Origin: Hawksworthiomyces lignivorus
Taxonomy: Eukaryota; Ascomycota; Sordariomycetes; Ophiostomatales; Ophiostomataceae
Length of the DNA stretch: 34,052 nucleotides
Direction of reading: 5' to 3'
Assembly: GCA_002917075.1 (NCBI GenBank)
Contig: NTMA01000162.1
Location: 1 to 34,052 of the forward strand
The first letter of the stretch is position 1; the number at the start of each line of letters is the position of its first letter. The notes under the pieces are model-generated. The model was not told the DNA's origin and searched no databases. It worked only from the letters and a program-made list of their open reading frames with translations. Shown here in pieces: positions 20,300 through 30,975 of the stretch. Both the position numbers and the translations under genes were made by a program.

Positions 20300-22330
20300 T
20301 TGTAGAAGGTACGTGATTTGGTCTGGTAGTCTTCGCGGTTCAGGAAAGCTGTTTACCGTTGCTTTAGGTATAGGTTTAATGGAGGTAGTGTGGCCTCTGT
20401 ATAAGTAAGGCGCTTTGGTGTAGGCCGATAGGCCTTTAGGACTGTGCGGAGAAGAGGGAGATATAGACGGCGTAGCTGTACGGCGGGGCTTTGTGGTTAG
20501 CCGTTAAGTAGGATAGGGGTGTGGTAGACCAGAGCGCTATACGCTATAGTACTACGGATGACTGTGGTAAATATAGTGCGTGCTCATGGCAGGGGGTAGC
20601 CTTATATTTTTCTTGTAAGCTTCGTAAAAACAAGGCTTTGAGTCTTAAGCTTAAAGGTCACCACAACGGTATGGGCCTGAAAATTAAGTTTGCGGTCTAG
20701 CTATATGCCTAGAAACTTCGCGTGTGTGAGTGGTTATAGTTTAATATGACGATCTAGTTATAAAGGCTTTGAAGAAGCTTTAAGGCCTTTGTCGAAATGA
20801 AGAAGCTCGCTTTTCGTTAGTACAAATACGACTTCTTTAAACCTAACCCACTGTAAGGCTATTTCCTAAACCGTACGAAGAAGACTATAGTAGTTTTTAT
20901 AAATGGCCTTAGAGGCTACGATATTGATGTCGTCGAAAAAGCCTATTACTACGATACTGTGAATACGTTGAAAGGTTTAGTATAAAGAGGTAATAAAAAA
21001 GTTAAAAAGAATAAAGAATAGCGGTAAACCTTACGGTACGCTTGTCTATACTAACTATATAAAGTAGTTAAGTCATCGAAGGCGAGCTCGGTAGTACGGT
21101 ATAAGAAAAAGTAGCTGATCTATTGAATAGACCAGTCTGGGAAGCCTAGGATGATCAATGTGTATATTAATCAAAAGTAATTTATATTATCAAACGCGCT
21201 TTAAACATCTAGTTGTAATAAAAAGACCTGGCCGTCGGTAGCCTATACAGCGTATACGTAGTCGATAACTAGGCAGACGACGAGCTTCGTAGACCGCTGC
21301 CGACGGTTGCCTATTTAGCCCTCCAGTAAGAGGTGGTTAGCCTTGACGACGTCAGTAAGACGGCGTACCATTACTATCTCGATCGTTTTGCCTATAGTGT
21401 TTAAGAGGGCTATAAGCCGCTAGGCCTTCGCCTCTTGCCTTTCGGCTAGGGTTTTGCCGGGCTTCGAAATAACTATAGTGCGGGAGTGATTGAAATAGGA
21501 GGGCCAGTGGCCTAGTTGTAGGCTACCTGTGGCTATGACGACCAATGTAGTAAAAAAGAGCAGGCCGTAAGCTCGTAGTAGTGCGTTCGAGAACTCGTTG
21601 TGTTTTGCAGTTTTGTATGAGGACGTGTGATAGATGGCGGCGGCTAGGTCGTTTGCCGTGACTAGCTGGCTAATGAATATTGGTGGGCCTGTCCTTTGCG
21701 GTGTAGGTGGAGGCTTGGCCGCGGGGGTCGGGAAGAAACGGTCGTCGAAAAAGGCTGCTTTCTTGGCATGTGTGGTGGCGAGAGTGCCGTCAGGGCGACG
21801 TAAAGGTGGGAGCTTCGACGGTGTCGTAAGGCTGTGACTGTGAAGCCTTGCTTACCGTTTAATTTATTATAACCATCAAAGCTATAAGAAGACTATACTT
21901 AAATGGTTCCGCCAACGAGCCGTACTAGCCTGTCGTAGAGTACGTTGTTAGGCGTTACAGGCCTTTCGTACGGCCTTATAGGCCTCGTCTAAGTAGTCTT
22001 AGTTTCGTATTTACAACTTTACCTAACGAAAGTTGTATGTAACTTCTTCGATGTAGTGGTCCCAGCTAAAACGATGATATATCGAGGCTTTACCTTTAAT
22101 TAAAGTAATGACGTAAACGATACTATTTAACTTAATAATAAGTTGTTAGGTTTAATACTTAAGTTCCGCCCTCGTATAAATTATCGACGACAACACGGCG
22201 AATAACTAACAACTAAAACGAACAACAGCCTTTATATTCATACAAGCCCAACTAAAGCCCCAGGGAGAGGCCGGCAAAAAGTCTAAAAAAACAGTACAGC
22301 CTTACGATGTATAGTCGAAGTCTAGCTAAT
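20300..22330. other. RIP-scarred core of the LINE
   Basis: Two kilobases without coding potential on either strand. CpA and TpG are scarce and TpA is very frequent. For example, the 60 bases at 21001-21060 contain no CA, one TG and about eleven TA, yet several CG. Composition changes abruptly to unmutated GC-rich sequence at about 22340-22380. Confidence 0.7.
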
Positions 22331-23043
22331 TATAAGTAGAGTATATAGCCTTTTTGTTGTGGTGGGCCAGTGCGTAGTGTTGACGCGTATATGGCCTTAT
22401 GGGGAGGGGGCGCCTCGGAGAGGCTGCGAGGGAGGTCTGTAGTGGCGGTAGGAAAAGAGATATAGGCAGTGGTGAGGGTGGCAAGCTTGAAGGCAGTGAT
22501 CGTGTGCCATATGCGTTGAAGGGCGCCGTCGATGAGGCTCGCGGTAAGCTGATCGTGGGCCGAGATGGACTGTATGGTGGCTGAGAGGGCTTGCCGCTGG
22601 TTCGTCGGGATCTGGCAGATATCGGCGATGGCCTGCGGGAGGCCTTCGGCGAAGCGGTTACCGGTGTGGCGGCTGGCGGCGAGGCCTTCTGGCAGTGGTG
22701 GGAGCTGGGCGGTGATTGGTATGGGCAGTGCGAATGGTATGGCGACAGGCGAGGCTTTGTTGCGGGCTGTACGGTCAACTATACGGCATTTGGGAGGACG
22801 GGAGAACAGTGGGCGGTTCGTGAGGTCTGCTAGAGGCGGTCTGGCAGGCGGCGTGGTGGGCGGTAGGTGTACGGTGATGGATTCGGCAGTGGTTTCGGAA
22901 GGCGCGGTGGCGGCGTCGGCGTCGGGCAGGACGTCCACGTCGGCAGGGCTCAGGGCGGCGAAGGGGTTCAGGGAGGCTAGGGAGGGCGGGAGGGCCGCGC
23001 GGGCCGCCACAGTGGTGGCGGCCCTGCTCGCGGCAGCAGCCAT
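22330..23043 (-). CDS. LINE ORF1-like protein, probably truncated
   Basis: A 237-codon frame starts with ATG at 23043. It is Ala/Pro/Thr-rich in the first 90 residues and more helical afterwards (GLPQAIADICQIPTNQRQAL and similar). I do not recognise a defined domain. Position and orientation upstream of the ORF2 remnant suggest ORF1 (a gag-like RNA-binding protein). The frame ends just as RIP-type sequence begins, so its C-terminus, including any zinc knuckle, is probably lost. The plus-strand frames over the same DNA are shadows of its GC-rich codons. Confidence 0.45.
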   Translation of the reverse strand: MAAAASRAATTVAARAALPPSLASLNPFAALSPADVDVLPDADAATAPSETTAESITVHLPPTTPPARPPLADLTNRPLFSRPPKCRIVDRTARNKASPVAIPFALPIPITAQLPPLPEGLAASRHTGNRFAEGLPQAIADICQIPTNQRQALSATIQSISAHDQLTASLIDGALQRIWHTITAFKLATLTTAYISFPTATTDLPRSLSEAPPPHKAIYASTLRTGPPQQKGYILYL

Positions 23044-23132
23044 AGGCTAGGAGAGGGTGTACGATAGCTGAATAGCAAAACAGTGATCACAATGATGGTG
23101 GCGGAAAGGTTGCTTCCAAAGAACCTGTGGTC

Positions 23133-23166
23133 TTGTAGACGCTATTACCATTGTAGACGCTATTAC
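23133..23166 (+). repeat. Direct repeat, 16 bp twice with 18-bp period
   Basis: TTGTAGACGCTATTAC occurs at 23133-23148 and again at 23151-23166, separated by CA. The function is unknown. Confidence 0.85.
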
Positions 23167-23375
23167 TATCTTTGGGCTTTGTATAAGTTGATCAGGCTTA
23201 TGGGTCTATGTTCCAAAGAACTGAGCTTAGTGTATCAATGTATGCAATTAGGGCACTGAGAAGGTAAGAGGTTTAAAGGGGTCTTGCAATTTCAGACAAG
23301 CGGTAACGACTGAATCACTAGCTTTTATCTAGGTTTCTATCTGGGTTAGGGAGCATGGTATTATATAGCCTTAAA

Positions 23376-23408
23376 CTTCATTCCTACTTCATTCCTACTT
23401 CATTCCTA
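23376..23408 (+). repeat. Tandem repeat, three exact 11-bp copies
   Basis: The unit CTTCATTCCTA is repeated three times without spacer, followed by a partial unit (ACTTCAT). Confidence 0.9.
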
Positions 23409-23804
23409 ACTTCATAGGTACTTTAATAAGTATTGAAACGGGAGCCGACTGCGCAGGCGGCGACCCTATAGATGCAAAAATGCTAGCCATTGGTCACCGT
23501 ATAGCACTCCGGGCGGGAGCGTAAATACGGGGAGGTTGTTGTCTGGCCGCAAGATCGTCTGCACCCCAAGGGTGCGTTCTGGCAGCCGTGGGCAATTGCT
23601 AGCTTAGGGGCCTCGCAAGAATGGTGAAAAGGGCGTCTTAATTGTTGTTCTATCTCTAAGCTATCTCTCATTTTACGCCTCTTTTTGATATCGTCTTGAG
23701 GCCGCAAAAATATTGCTCCATACCGAGTGAAGGCCCCTGGTCGATCGGTCCTCACCTAATAATTTCAGAGGCCTCGATCGTCTCTCATACAATTTATCTG
23801 CTGT

Positions 23805-23858
23805 CACGTGAGCCGCGGCAATCCCCTCACAGGGCTGTGACACGTGCTGAAACACGTG
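23805..23858. promoter_or_regulatory. Cluster of three CACGTG (E-box) motifs
   Basis: CACGTG occurs at 23805-23810, 23841-23846 and 23853-23858. Such palindromes bind bHLH factors in fungi. No gene start lies within about 500 bases on either strand, so the role is unclear and it may be chance or a relic. Confidence 0.3.
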
Positions 23859-24382
23859 CCCCAGACCTCCCGACTCAGTATTAAGGGAAAAGATATAACA
23901 ATGTTAAGCTTAAAAATTTATTTCAAAATCTCTAGAGTAACGATATAGTTTTTAGTAATTAACAGAAAAAACGCTTTACTATGACTAAGAAGTTTCACCC
24001 AGTTTAAGTCTGTTTTTATAACGGTGCGGGTGGCGGGGGCTGCTCAAGTGGGAGGTTCCTCCTTCTTGCATTCCCGCCCGAGTCAACGTTTCATGCCGGC
24101 CATAACCATGGTGCCACAACTGGACGCTCCACAAGCGTATTTTAATCAGAACTCTGCTAATGGAAGGGATTAAAAGCAGTCTAATAGCTTTAAAAGCCTC
24201 GTGCGCCGTACGCGCGGTCCCGAGAATCCGTCCAAAGAGACAGCAATCCAAAATGCGTACCTGAAGCCCGCATCCATATGTCAGATCTATTCCGGTGCAT
24301 TTCGTGTAGCGCTTCTCATCATATATGTTCCAGATAGGCAAAAAAGGAAGACTAAGAGACGCCGAACATCGCCAACAACATT

Positions 24383-24414
24383 CCCCCCCCCCCCCCCCAA
24401 AAAATTTTTTTTTT
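24383..24414. repeat. Homopolymer stack C16-A6-T10
   Basis: Sixteen C, six A and ten T follow one another and abut the stop codon (24414-24416) of the minus-strand gene. Read on that strand, the stop is followed by A-, T- and G-runs. Confidence 0.9.
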
Positions 24415-26398
24415 CACGCCGCACGTTGGAAAGTCTCAATCTTGAAACCGGCATCTCTCAGTACCTGCTTCAGGTGGTTGTCCAAGTTTAACTTGCTCTT
24501 GTGGAGCTGTTCAAGCCTGTCACGGATGAGCTCCTGGTCGTCCACAGACATCGGCTCGGCAACAACGGCAACTCCAAGTGGCTCGAGAAGGCCTCTTCGA
24601 TAGTGCTCTGCCTGGGTGCCATCTAACGATATTCGTAGCACCTGCTTAACGAACAGTAGAGCGAGAGCTTCATGGGCTTCCTTGGCGGACATGTTTAGCG
24701 TCTTGATGTCACGCCACACTACAGCAAACTTTGTTAGCCTCGCATCTTCGTACCACACATGAGTGATGGGTTTAGAGGGACAAATATAAGGGGAACGAGT
24801 AGAAAGAGAGAATGTAGAGAACATACGCTCGCGAACATTGCGAATCTTGCCGTTGAATGCCGTAACAGTCTCAGCATTCCAAGTACAGTGCAATCCAACC
24901 CCTAGTCCAGCCCCTACTGCACCACCCGCAGCAGTTGCGGCACCACCCGCAGCGGCAATAGCTCCGGCCGTCCACCCGACTGGATTCCACCAGCAGAGGA
25001 GAGACACTACAGTGAGAATACCGGTAACGGCACCCCCTGTGATTGCAGACTTTTGTCTTGTCGACTTGTATTTTCTTAATGCATTGCCGTAGTCTTCGTT
25101 GAGTAGCTGAGTAACAGTATGAACCTTTTTCTGGAGCTCTGACACATTCAGTACTGTGTCCCTGCTATTCCTGACGAGCTCATAGAGGTCCTGATTGCTG
25201 ATGGCTGTGTTTCTTAGTACTTGACTTAGGAGTTGGTATGGATTGATGAAAGTAGTGAAACAGGGGAAAGAGAAATGACTGACGCAGATGAAGGAAATCA
25301 CTCGAGATCTTACCTTGCCCGTTTCTCAGCTTTGTTAGACTGCTCTCCATCTCTGTGGAGAGGCTGCTATAACGGCTCCAAAATCCCTTGGCGCCCGCAA
25401 AAACCACCCCCACATCTGTAGCCGGAGTAGTAGGCTGCTCGGCGTTGTCAGGTTGACGGAACTTCATCGGTTAGTCTTGATACGCTACAAGACGGGGGGA
25501 TCTCGCATCCTTCTAGCAACCGGGTCGGGTGGGCATCTACCTGGTCGAAGATGGCCCGTAGCTCTACGAGTCGCCCTGGCACTTCAACATCCAGGTCGTG
25601 GAGATTTCCTGCCGCAAGCCATTCCGCACCTCGATTGCTCCCATTCGCATTGAGCAAGTTTTGAGAGCGTCGGTATAGGACGTAAATGTCGACTATCGCA
25701 GCCAGGATTCTCATGACATTGGGCAACGCATCGACAGCATCTCGCAGCCTTACACATCGTTAACGGATTGCCGAGGGAGAAACGAGGGTACAAATCATAG
25801 AAACTCATACTAACCATGACTGAACATCATTATCTCTAGCCGGATCTGGAACGAAGAACTCGTCTTCACGGATGCCACGGGTATTCAAGATGTACGCATG
25901 CTCATACCGCATCGTGTACAGCTCTGGCACTCCAACCGGAAAGATATTGAGGTTGTACGGCGTTCTGTGAATCTCTATGAAAAAGCGATAGAGTATCTGC
26001 GGCGCAGTGACAAAGAAGAGGGTTTTGACGTCGGACATAGGATGCTCGCCTGGGTCGTCATATGCGAAGCTCCGGTGGCGAAATTGTACCTTTGAGTTTG
26101 CATAGAGAGTAAGCTACATACCGTCTAGATTGGCGCAGCAGGGAGTTTGAGATTGCGTTACCTCGACGGGAACATATGTATCGCGGAAGTTAACATCCGT
26201 GACCCCGTTCTGAACTAGGACAGGAACATCCCAATCCTGGAGATTGTTGTCCCTGAAGTGGTTGCGGAAGAGGACAGCAAGCCTCTCGTTAAGCCTAGGA
26301 CTTCGAGATTCCACCGTATAGTGCCACACTTGTAGTTGAACAGTCAGTGCGGAGGGAGACGCTGGTGGAACGTAGGGAGGCGGCGGATCTTCGTCCAT
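24414..26398 (-). CDS. Unrecognised 521-residue helical protein with a hydrophobic hairpin (candidate membrane-inserting effector)
   Basis: Six exons by phase-matched GT-AG junctions: 26162-26398, 25815-26089, 25541-25748, 25314-25461, 24827-25219 and 24414-24718; introns are 66 to 108 nt. The start is the only in-frame ATG before the conserved-looking body (MDEDPPPPYVPP). The first 170 residues look globular (PQILYRFFIEIHRTPYNLNIF). Residues about 172-345 are mostly helical. At 348-399 lies a strongly hydrophobic block: ITGGAVTGILTVVSLLCWW, a turn at NPVGW, then an Ala/Gly-rich run. Helical, charged sequence resumes to the end (LIRDRLEQLHKSKLNLDNHL). A hydrophobic hairpin embedded between long helices is the outline of alpha-helical pore-forming proteins (ClyA, HBL/NHE and XaxAB-type), but I cannot show homology. 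No signal peptide is apparent, so it probably acts inside the cell. The last intron (24719-24826) is a multiple of three with no stop. It faces a smaller hairpin protein at 27404. Confidence 0.75.
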
Positions 26399-27403
26399 GG
26401 CGTCCGGCCCTAACAAGGCACTAGAGCCCAATTGTCTCCACTAGCGAGATACTTTTCGTAGGAAATACAGGCGGAAAAGCGATGAGGCAAGTAAATAGAA
26501 GGAAAGATACCGTGAGAAAGTAAGCCGGAGAGTCTCTCTAAAGTCGTCGGTTGGAAGTCGGAAGTAACGGGGCAGTTCGAGAGAGGAGAAGACAGTCCTC
26601 GGATAGGGGACAGAGGTATTTAGCCTCTAGTCCACCGCCCACGCTCTTAGATCACTTGAAAGCTCCGATTCCCATCGCTCCTGGACATATTTTAAGTGAT
26701 GTGACTGTGTAAGTTTGCCCGGTCTGGTGCCCGAAGCTCGACCTGGTCCCAACAAGGCGTATTGCCCGAGGCTGAAGTACGCCCCTTTGCCCTGCATCCA
26801 TGTCCGTAAAATGTGTGTTCCAAAGCTGCCCGTCTCATCCTCGGAAGCATGTTGGGAGCCTCATAGTGACGTGGCAGGGGCCGGAATGGTGGCCACCAAG
26901 GTCCTTGTCGCTGCACCTAAGCGCCAGACCGAATTCAGTCGGAGGCCTCTCCACCAATCAACCGAGACAGTTTCTTCCTGCGGCCCCGGGATAGGCAGGA
27001 AACTGCACAAGTTTTGCATTTTCACGCTGCTTTTGCGGGTTGGTGGCGTGGAAAGGCGCAAAGGGGGGATAACAACGCACGAGGCTTTGACACACCTTGA
27101 TGTGGGTCCCACCACCTCAGCGGGGAAATCCAGCCGCCTTAGTAGGGCATAATGTGGCAAGGGCGAAAAAGGTGTGTGAGTCTATTGGACTACCTGAGCC
27201 ATACTGGGCCACTGCCTGGGCTAAAAAAGCTCTGCTGTGTCACGTGAGGGGCCCGCAACACATAAGCTCCACCCACAAAGTTGGCCGGAGAGGAAGCCTG
27301 ACCAAACCTATTTTTTGAGAGGGAGAGTGGTCTCTTCCAGTTTCTCCGCCGCGATACCTAGATCATTCTCTTTTTCACTCATTCTCCCTCCGCTTGCTAA
27401 AAA
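26399..27403. promoter_or_regulatory. Shared 1-kb region between the divergent helical-hairpin genes
   Basis: This region must contain the promoters of both genes. A 145-codon plus-strand frame at 26715-27152 and a 99-codon antisense frame have no recognisable content. A CACGTG motif lies at 27241-27246. CT-rich sequence at 27325-27390 precedes the ATG of the plus-strand gene, as is common in fungal promoters. Confidence 0.45.
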
Positions 27404-28314
27404 ATGTCGTCTGAAGAGCGAGAGCCCTCCGGCCACCGGGCCGAAACGACGGCTCTCCTCGGTTTGCCGAGCCGGAGCCGCAGCCCAAAGCCACCCAACG
27501 CAACGGCCGTTTCCACCTACGTAGACAGCCGTATATCCCAGAGGTTGCAGCTCGTTCTTTCTCAATGTAAAACCGACGGCGACATCGACGGTGAGATGTG
27601 GGATGACTTTGAAATCCACCGGCGTTCTGCGGAGACCTACTTGAATCAGTATCTAGACGCTCTAGAAAAGGTGCACAAGGAAAGAGGCAGAGATGTCTGG
27701 GAGATTGATGACCTTGATGAAGCAGCGCTTCCTCCTGGTAAGAATACCCTACGACCCTTGGTCACCAATGTATGCTGACACGTAGACCTTCTGTGAAGTA
27801 GATGCGGCATTGAAACAGCCGGGCTCAAACTCTGAGGCATTGATGAGGGAGCAGAGCCGGCTCAAAATATCCCACGACAGCCTTGAACGACATGTGCTGG
27901 CCATGCACGAAACGCTCGGCTTCCTCAAAAGCAGACTTGAGCCGTTGACATGCAAGCTTGCTTCTCACATCGGGGCCGCGTCGATAACCGCAGTTACTGC
28001 GGTCAGGTCAGTCTAAGAGCCCCAGCCCAGAGACTGCGTTTTTCTTGCTAATGATTTCTTGAAATAATAGCTCGCTCCTTTTAAGGAACTCACATCCCGC
28101 AGTTACGCCATCTATCTGGGTGGCTACCGTGGGAGGCGTGGCGTGCTGCTACTATGACACGGCCAACAAATGGCTTCAGGCAAGGATAATTATGTGGTGC
28201 CAGGAGTCACTGGAGGACTTGCTGAAGCGGCTCAATCGACACGAGATAATCGAAGCTGATCGCGCGGATCTTCGAGGGTGGGCATTCAGGGCCGTAGCTC
28301 AACTAGCGAAGTAG
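27404..28314 (+). CDS. Unrecognised 260-residue helical protein with two hydrophobic segments
   Basis: Three exons, 27404-27737, 27802-28006 and 28071-28314, are joined in phases 1 and 2 through introns of 64 nt each. The first 35 residues are polar and probably disordered. Helices follow (SRISQRLQLVLSQC, then SAETYLNQYLDALEKVHKE). A second helical stretch at 122-160 (ALMREQSRLKISHDSLERHV) leads into two hydrophobic segments, about 164-185 (KLASHIGAASITAVTAVSSL) and 192-208 (TPSIWVATVGGVACCYY). These are separated by a short polar turn (LRNSHPA) that is generated by splicing. The C-terminus is amphipathic helix again. The overall plan, helices then hairpin then helices, repeats that of the divergent neighbour on a smaller scale. 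I recognise no family. A membrane role, alone or together with the neighbour, is inference. Confidence 0.72.
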
Positions 28315-28539
28315 AGAAATGACGGGAACTTTTCAAGGCGAGTCTCGCCACGGAACTCAGTGAGCTGCCGGTCAGCAAATAATAGCGAATGTCTTAGGAT
28401 ACACATGATCTGTACTTTCTACATGAGAAACGGTAGGACACATCTCATCTCGAACACAGCGCTGAGTCGTGATGCCAAGACAGCTCGACATGGTGCGTTC
28501 CGGATCATCGCTAGTGGCACGTGCAAAGACAGCTAGTTT

Positions 28540-28800
28540 ATATTTAAACAGCGAATGCCCTGCGACGGTTCTTGAAGCTTCACGTTTATGAATAATTTTG
28601 CTTTACGAAAATGTTGAAAGACTTTTCGTAAATACTCGATATATTTCTTCGTTTTAGAAAAAATAAATACATTATCCAAATATATAATACCAAAATTGTT
28701 TAATAATTCATATAATATTTAATGAATATAATTTTGACAAATAATAAATGTATAAATTAATAAATAAAACGAGATAATTAAAATATTTATAACAATGTAA
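28540..28800. other. AT-rich block
   Basis: Nearly all A and T, with few C or G after about 28620. It resembles fungal AT-rich isochore debris or an old RIP target. No repeat unit is visible by eye. Confidence 0.6.
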
Positions 28801-29407
28801 AGAAAACACTCGCATCAAGCCTTCTGGTCGCCTACTGCTCTGGAACGCTTACCCCTCACGATCAACACATTGATCGATGACGAATCTCACCACTCTGCAT
28901 CGTTGATGATTTCATACTATGAAATCTTGATTTGAGAGTTCTACGTTTTGTATATAGAAGGATCCCAAGTTGGATAGACTATTGGTCGGAAAGGGATCGG
29001 TAAGCTGAAGTCTTTCGATCCCAGGACCCCAAGAATTGACCATTATTCTCCAATCTCGTCACGCATCGTAGGCCACAGGCTATTTCTTGCATGTCTTGCA
29101 AGAACCCATAGTGCCGAAGACAGATTGTTGAAAACCTTAATGAAGAACCTAAATGCCCTTAGAACCATAAGTGGCAAAAAAATTTGTCATTTCAAGAGAG
29201 AATCTCAGCGACCCACACTAGATTTATAAACTCGTAGGAGCATCAACGCAAAGAGTCAAATAGAGCGATGCCATTAAATCGTTGGCCCTGCAGGGTTGCT
29301 GGGACTAAATTCGGGATCCCTTCCTCCTGTCCTTTATGGTATACAATATTTACCGTCTTTGAAGCGGTACACATACCAGTGTGGCGCAGGCAGAGTCTGC
29401 CCTGTGC

Positions 29408-29448
29408 AGAGGTGCTCAGCGCTAGTGTAGAGGTGCTTAGCGCCAGTG
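29408..29448 (+). repeat. Two near-identical 20-bp motifs in tandem
   Basis: AGAGGTGCTCAGCGCTAGTG (29408-29427) and AGAGGTGCTTAGCGCCAGTG (29429-29448) differ at two positions. A third copy lies inverted at 33742-33761, at the edge of the NLR pseudogene, so the motif belongs to a dispersed repeat. Confidence 0.75.
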
Positions 29449-29652
29449 CCGAGGGTGTACAGTGCCTGTGCTTCACCCTCGAGATGAGCAGGGGGCAGAA
29501 TGACAAGATTCGTGATTTATATCAGCGGCTCTAGACTCACAATAAAAATAGACGTTTGACCTCACGAAGACGTGTCAAATGGTAGTATATATTATGAGCT
29601 ATTATAGTTACATGGGTGTGGGATGCTCAAAGTCCAAAAGGTCTTCAGCTCC

Positions 29653-30975
29653 TCATATACGTGTTGGAAACGTGGGCTCCTTAGTCTGGCAGGTCGATTC
29701 AAGTGATGGATACGCCTTCACGAAAGATTTGCCAACAGACCAATTATCGAGTTTTGTGATGTGGTCCTGAAATGTTGGGTCTAACAATACCCTTCCATTG
29801 TGGAGGTCGGCAACGACACACTTGTCGTCGCCGTGAGGCCAGTTTATGCTCAGGCCTTCTGCGAATGAAACATAGAACTCGACCTGGACGTAACGCTGGC
29901 AGTCCGTGATTAGTGCTTCACGCATCTGGGGCCACGGGATAACGTCCATCCACATCGGATGAGAAATGCGGAATTGGCACTCCAATGGTCTGAGCCATTC
30001 TGGCAGAAGTTCGTAGTTCTCTTCGGTAGGATCGATTTGCCACTGTCGAAATTGTTAGGTCCTGGAGACAACTATTTTTCTTTTTCCGTAAAATTTCCCA
30101 CTTACCCTTAGTAGAATGTAGAAAACAAAGTGTGTTGCAGCCTTCTCTGGTTCCTGGCACACCAGCTCCATCCGTGTTATAATGTCTGATACCGACTTGC
30201 TTACAGGATGCGCTGGCCAAGAAGCTGTGTACTTCATCAGACCTGCCAAATTATCTTCCTCTGGGCCGGTAGCTTCCAAGCTGGTGACTCCTTGGTCCAA
30301 CAGCTGGATTCTAGATGTCTTTAAACCATCGAGCAGATGATCCAAGGGACAAGTTGGTGCACAGTTGAGCAAAGAAGTCCTTCGACCTGGGGATCGTGGA
30401 GTTCCGAGTGGCTTCGTGAATGCTGCGCTGGGTGGGGGAGTTACCGTAAAGTCTACAAGAAGACCAGCCTCGGCAAGGGGCACCTTTTCTGAGGGGCCAG
30501 CGCCTCCGCTAATACACGATAGGGGGAGAGAATCTGGCTGAAGCGATCGTCTTTTTGTCTGACTCGACGAGATTATACCCGGTGCTTGAATAGATTGGTC
30601 TGACTGGACTATTGGAGGAAAGGCGGGTGGGGTTTTAAGGTATTCAGGTTGAAAGAGGTGCCCACCAGGTCGATCCGAGTCCGGAGGAATAAGTTGAATC
30701 AAACCTTCGCCGATTGCCTTCAGATTCGAGCGGAGGTTATCGATAATTGCTTGGTGGGTTTGCTGCTCTCGTTTGTACTGCTGAATTTCTGATTTATACT
30801 TCTCTACCGATTCTAGCAGTTCGTCAATGCGTTGTCCTTGGCTTTGCAATTGTTGTTTAGTTCTCTCGCGGATGAGCCGTTGTGCTTCCCTGTCTTGTGC
30901 CCGTTTGCGCGCAAGCTGTTCCGGAGTGCGTTTTGGAGTTCCTGCCGGCTTTTTGGTACTTGGTTGCGTGGACAT
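29653..30975 (-). CDS. bZIP transcription factor with DUF3425-type C-terminal domain
   Basis: Two exons, 30106-30975 and 29653-30042, are split by a 63-nt phase-0 intron with a CTAAC branch site and give 419 residues. I start at the ATG at 30975 (MSTQPSTKKP), which precedes the DNA-binding region directly. The basic region RKRAQDREAQRLIRERTK spans about 23-40, followed by a coiled coil to about 85. Most members of this family that I know read RAND in this region; here it is RAQD. The C-terminal half has the DUF3425 pattern HFVFYILLR-WQIDPT (completed across the intron), LLPEWLRPLECQFRISHPMWMDVIPWPQMRE and a final LSINWPHGDD segment. Such factors are nuclear and often regulate secondary metabolism or stress genes. 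The gene diverges from a dehydrogenase at 31446, a plausible target. Confidence 0.9.

Larger units (their letters stand above)
19906..23060 (-). mobile_element. LINE-like (Tad-type) non-LTR retrotransposon, RIP-degraded
   Basis: The element is read on the minus strand. Near 23043 an ORF1-like frame opens (to 22330). From about 22330 to 20210 there is no usable frame, and near 20200-19906 the C-terminal end of an ORF2 reverse transcriptase is recognisable. The middle is rich in TpA and poor in CpA/TpG while CpG persists, as expected after RIP. Borders are approximate. The 5' limit is inferred from the ORF1 start. The 3' end stops inside ORF2, without a UTR or tail. Confidence 0.65.
23061..24413. 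other. Intergenic region with small repeats and E-boxes
   Basis: No gene is supported. It contains two short direct-repeat sets (23133-23166 and 23376-23408), a second pair TTCCAAAGAAC at about 23114 and 23210, three CACGTG motifs and a homopolymer stack at the right edge. A 90-codon minus frame at 23483-23755 has no recognisable feature. Confidence 0.5.
28315..29652. other. Intergenic region with an AT-rich block
   Basis: No gene is supported. Bases 28540-28800 are extremely AT-rich with no coding potential. Short frames of 87 and 88 codons on opposite strands at 29243-29534 are mutual shadows over a GC-richer repeat-bearing segment. Confidence 0.5.

Noticed and set aside
22565..23050. Plus-strand 161-codon frame over the LINE ORF1
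   Set aside because: A Gly/Arg/Ala-rich shadow of the minus-strand frame in GC-rich DNA.
26090..26154. GTATGT donor near 26125 as the end of exon 1 of the 521-residue gene
   Set aside because: It leaves phase 1, while the only acceptor compatible with the next exon needs phase 0. The GTAACG donor at 26161 matches in phase.
26715..27152. A 145-codon plus-strand frame between the helical-hairpin genes
   Set aside because: No domain, and an equally long antisense frame covers it. It lies in the probable shared promoter.
29243..29534. Frames of 87 and 88 codons on opposite strands
   Set aside because: They mirror each other over a repeat-bearing segment, and neither has family features.
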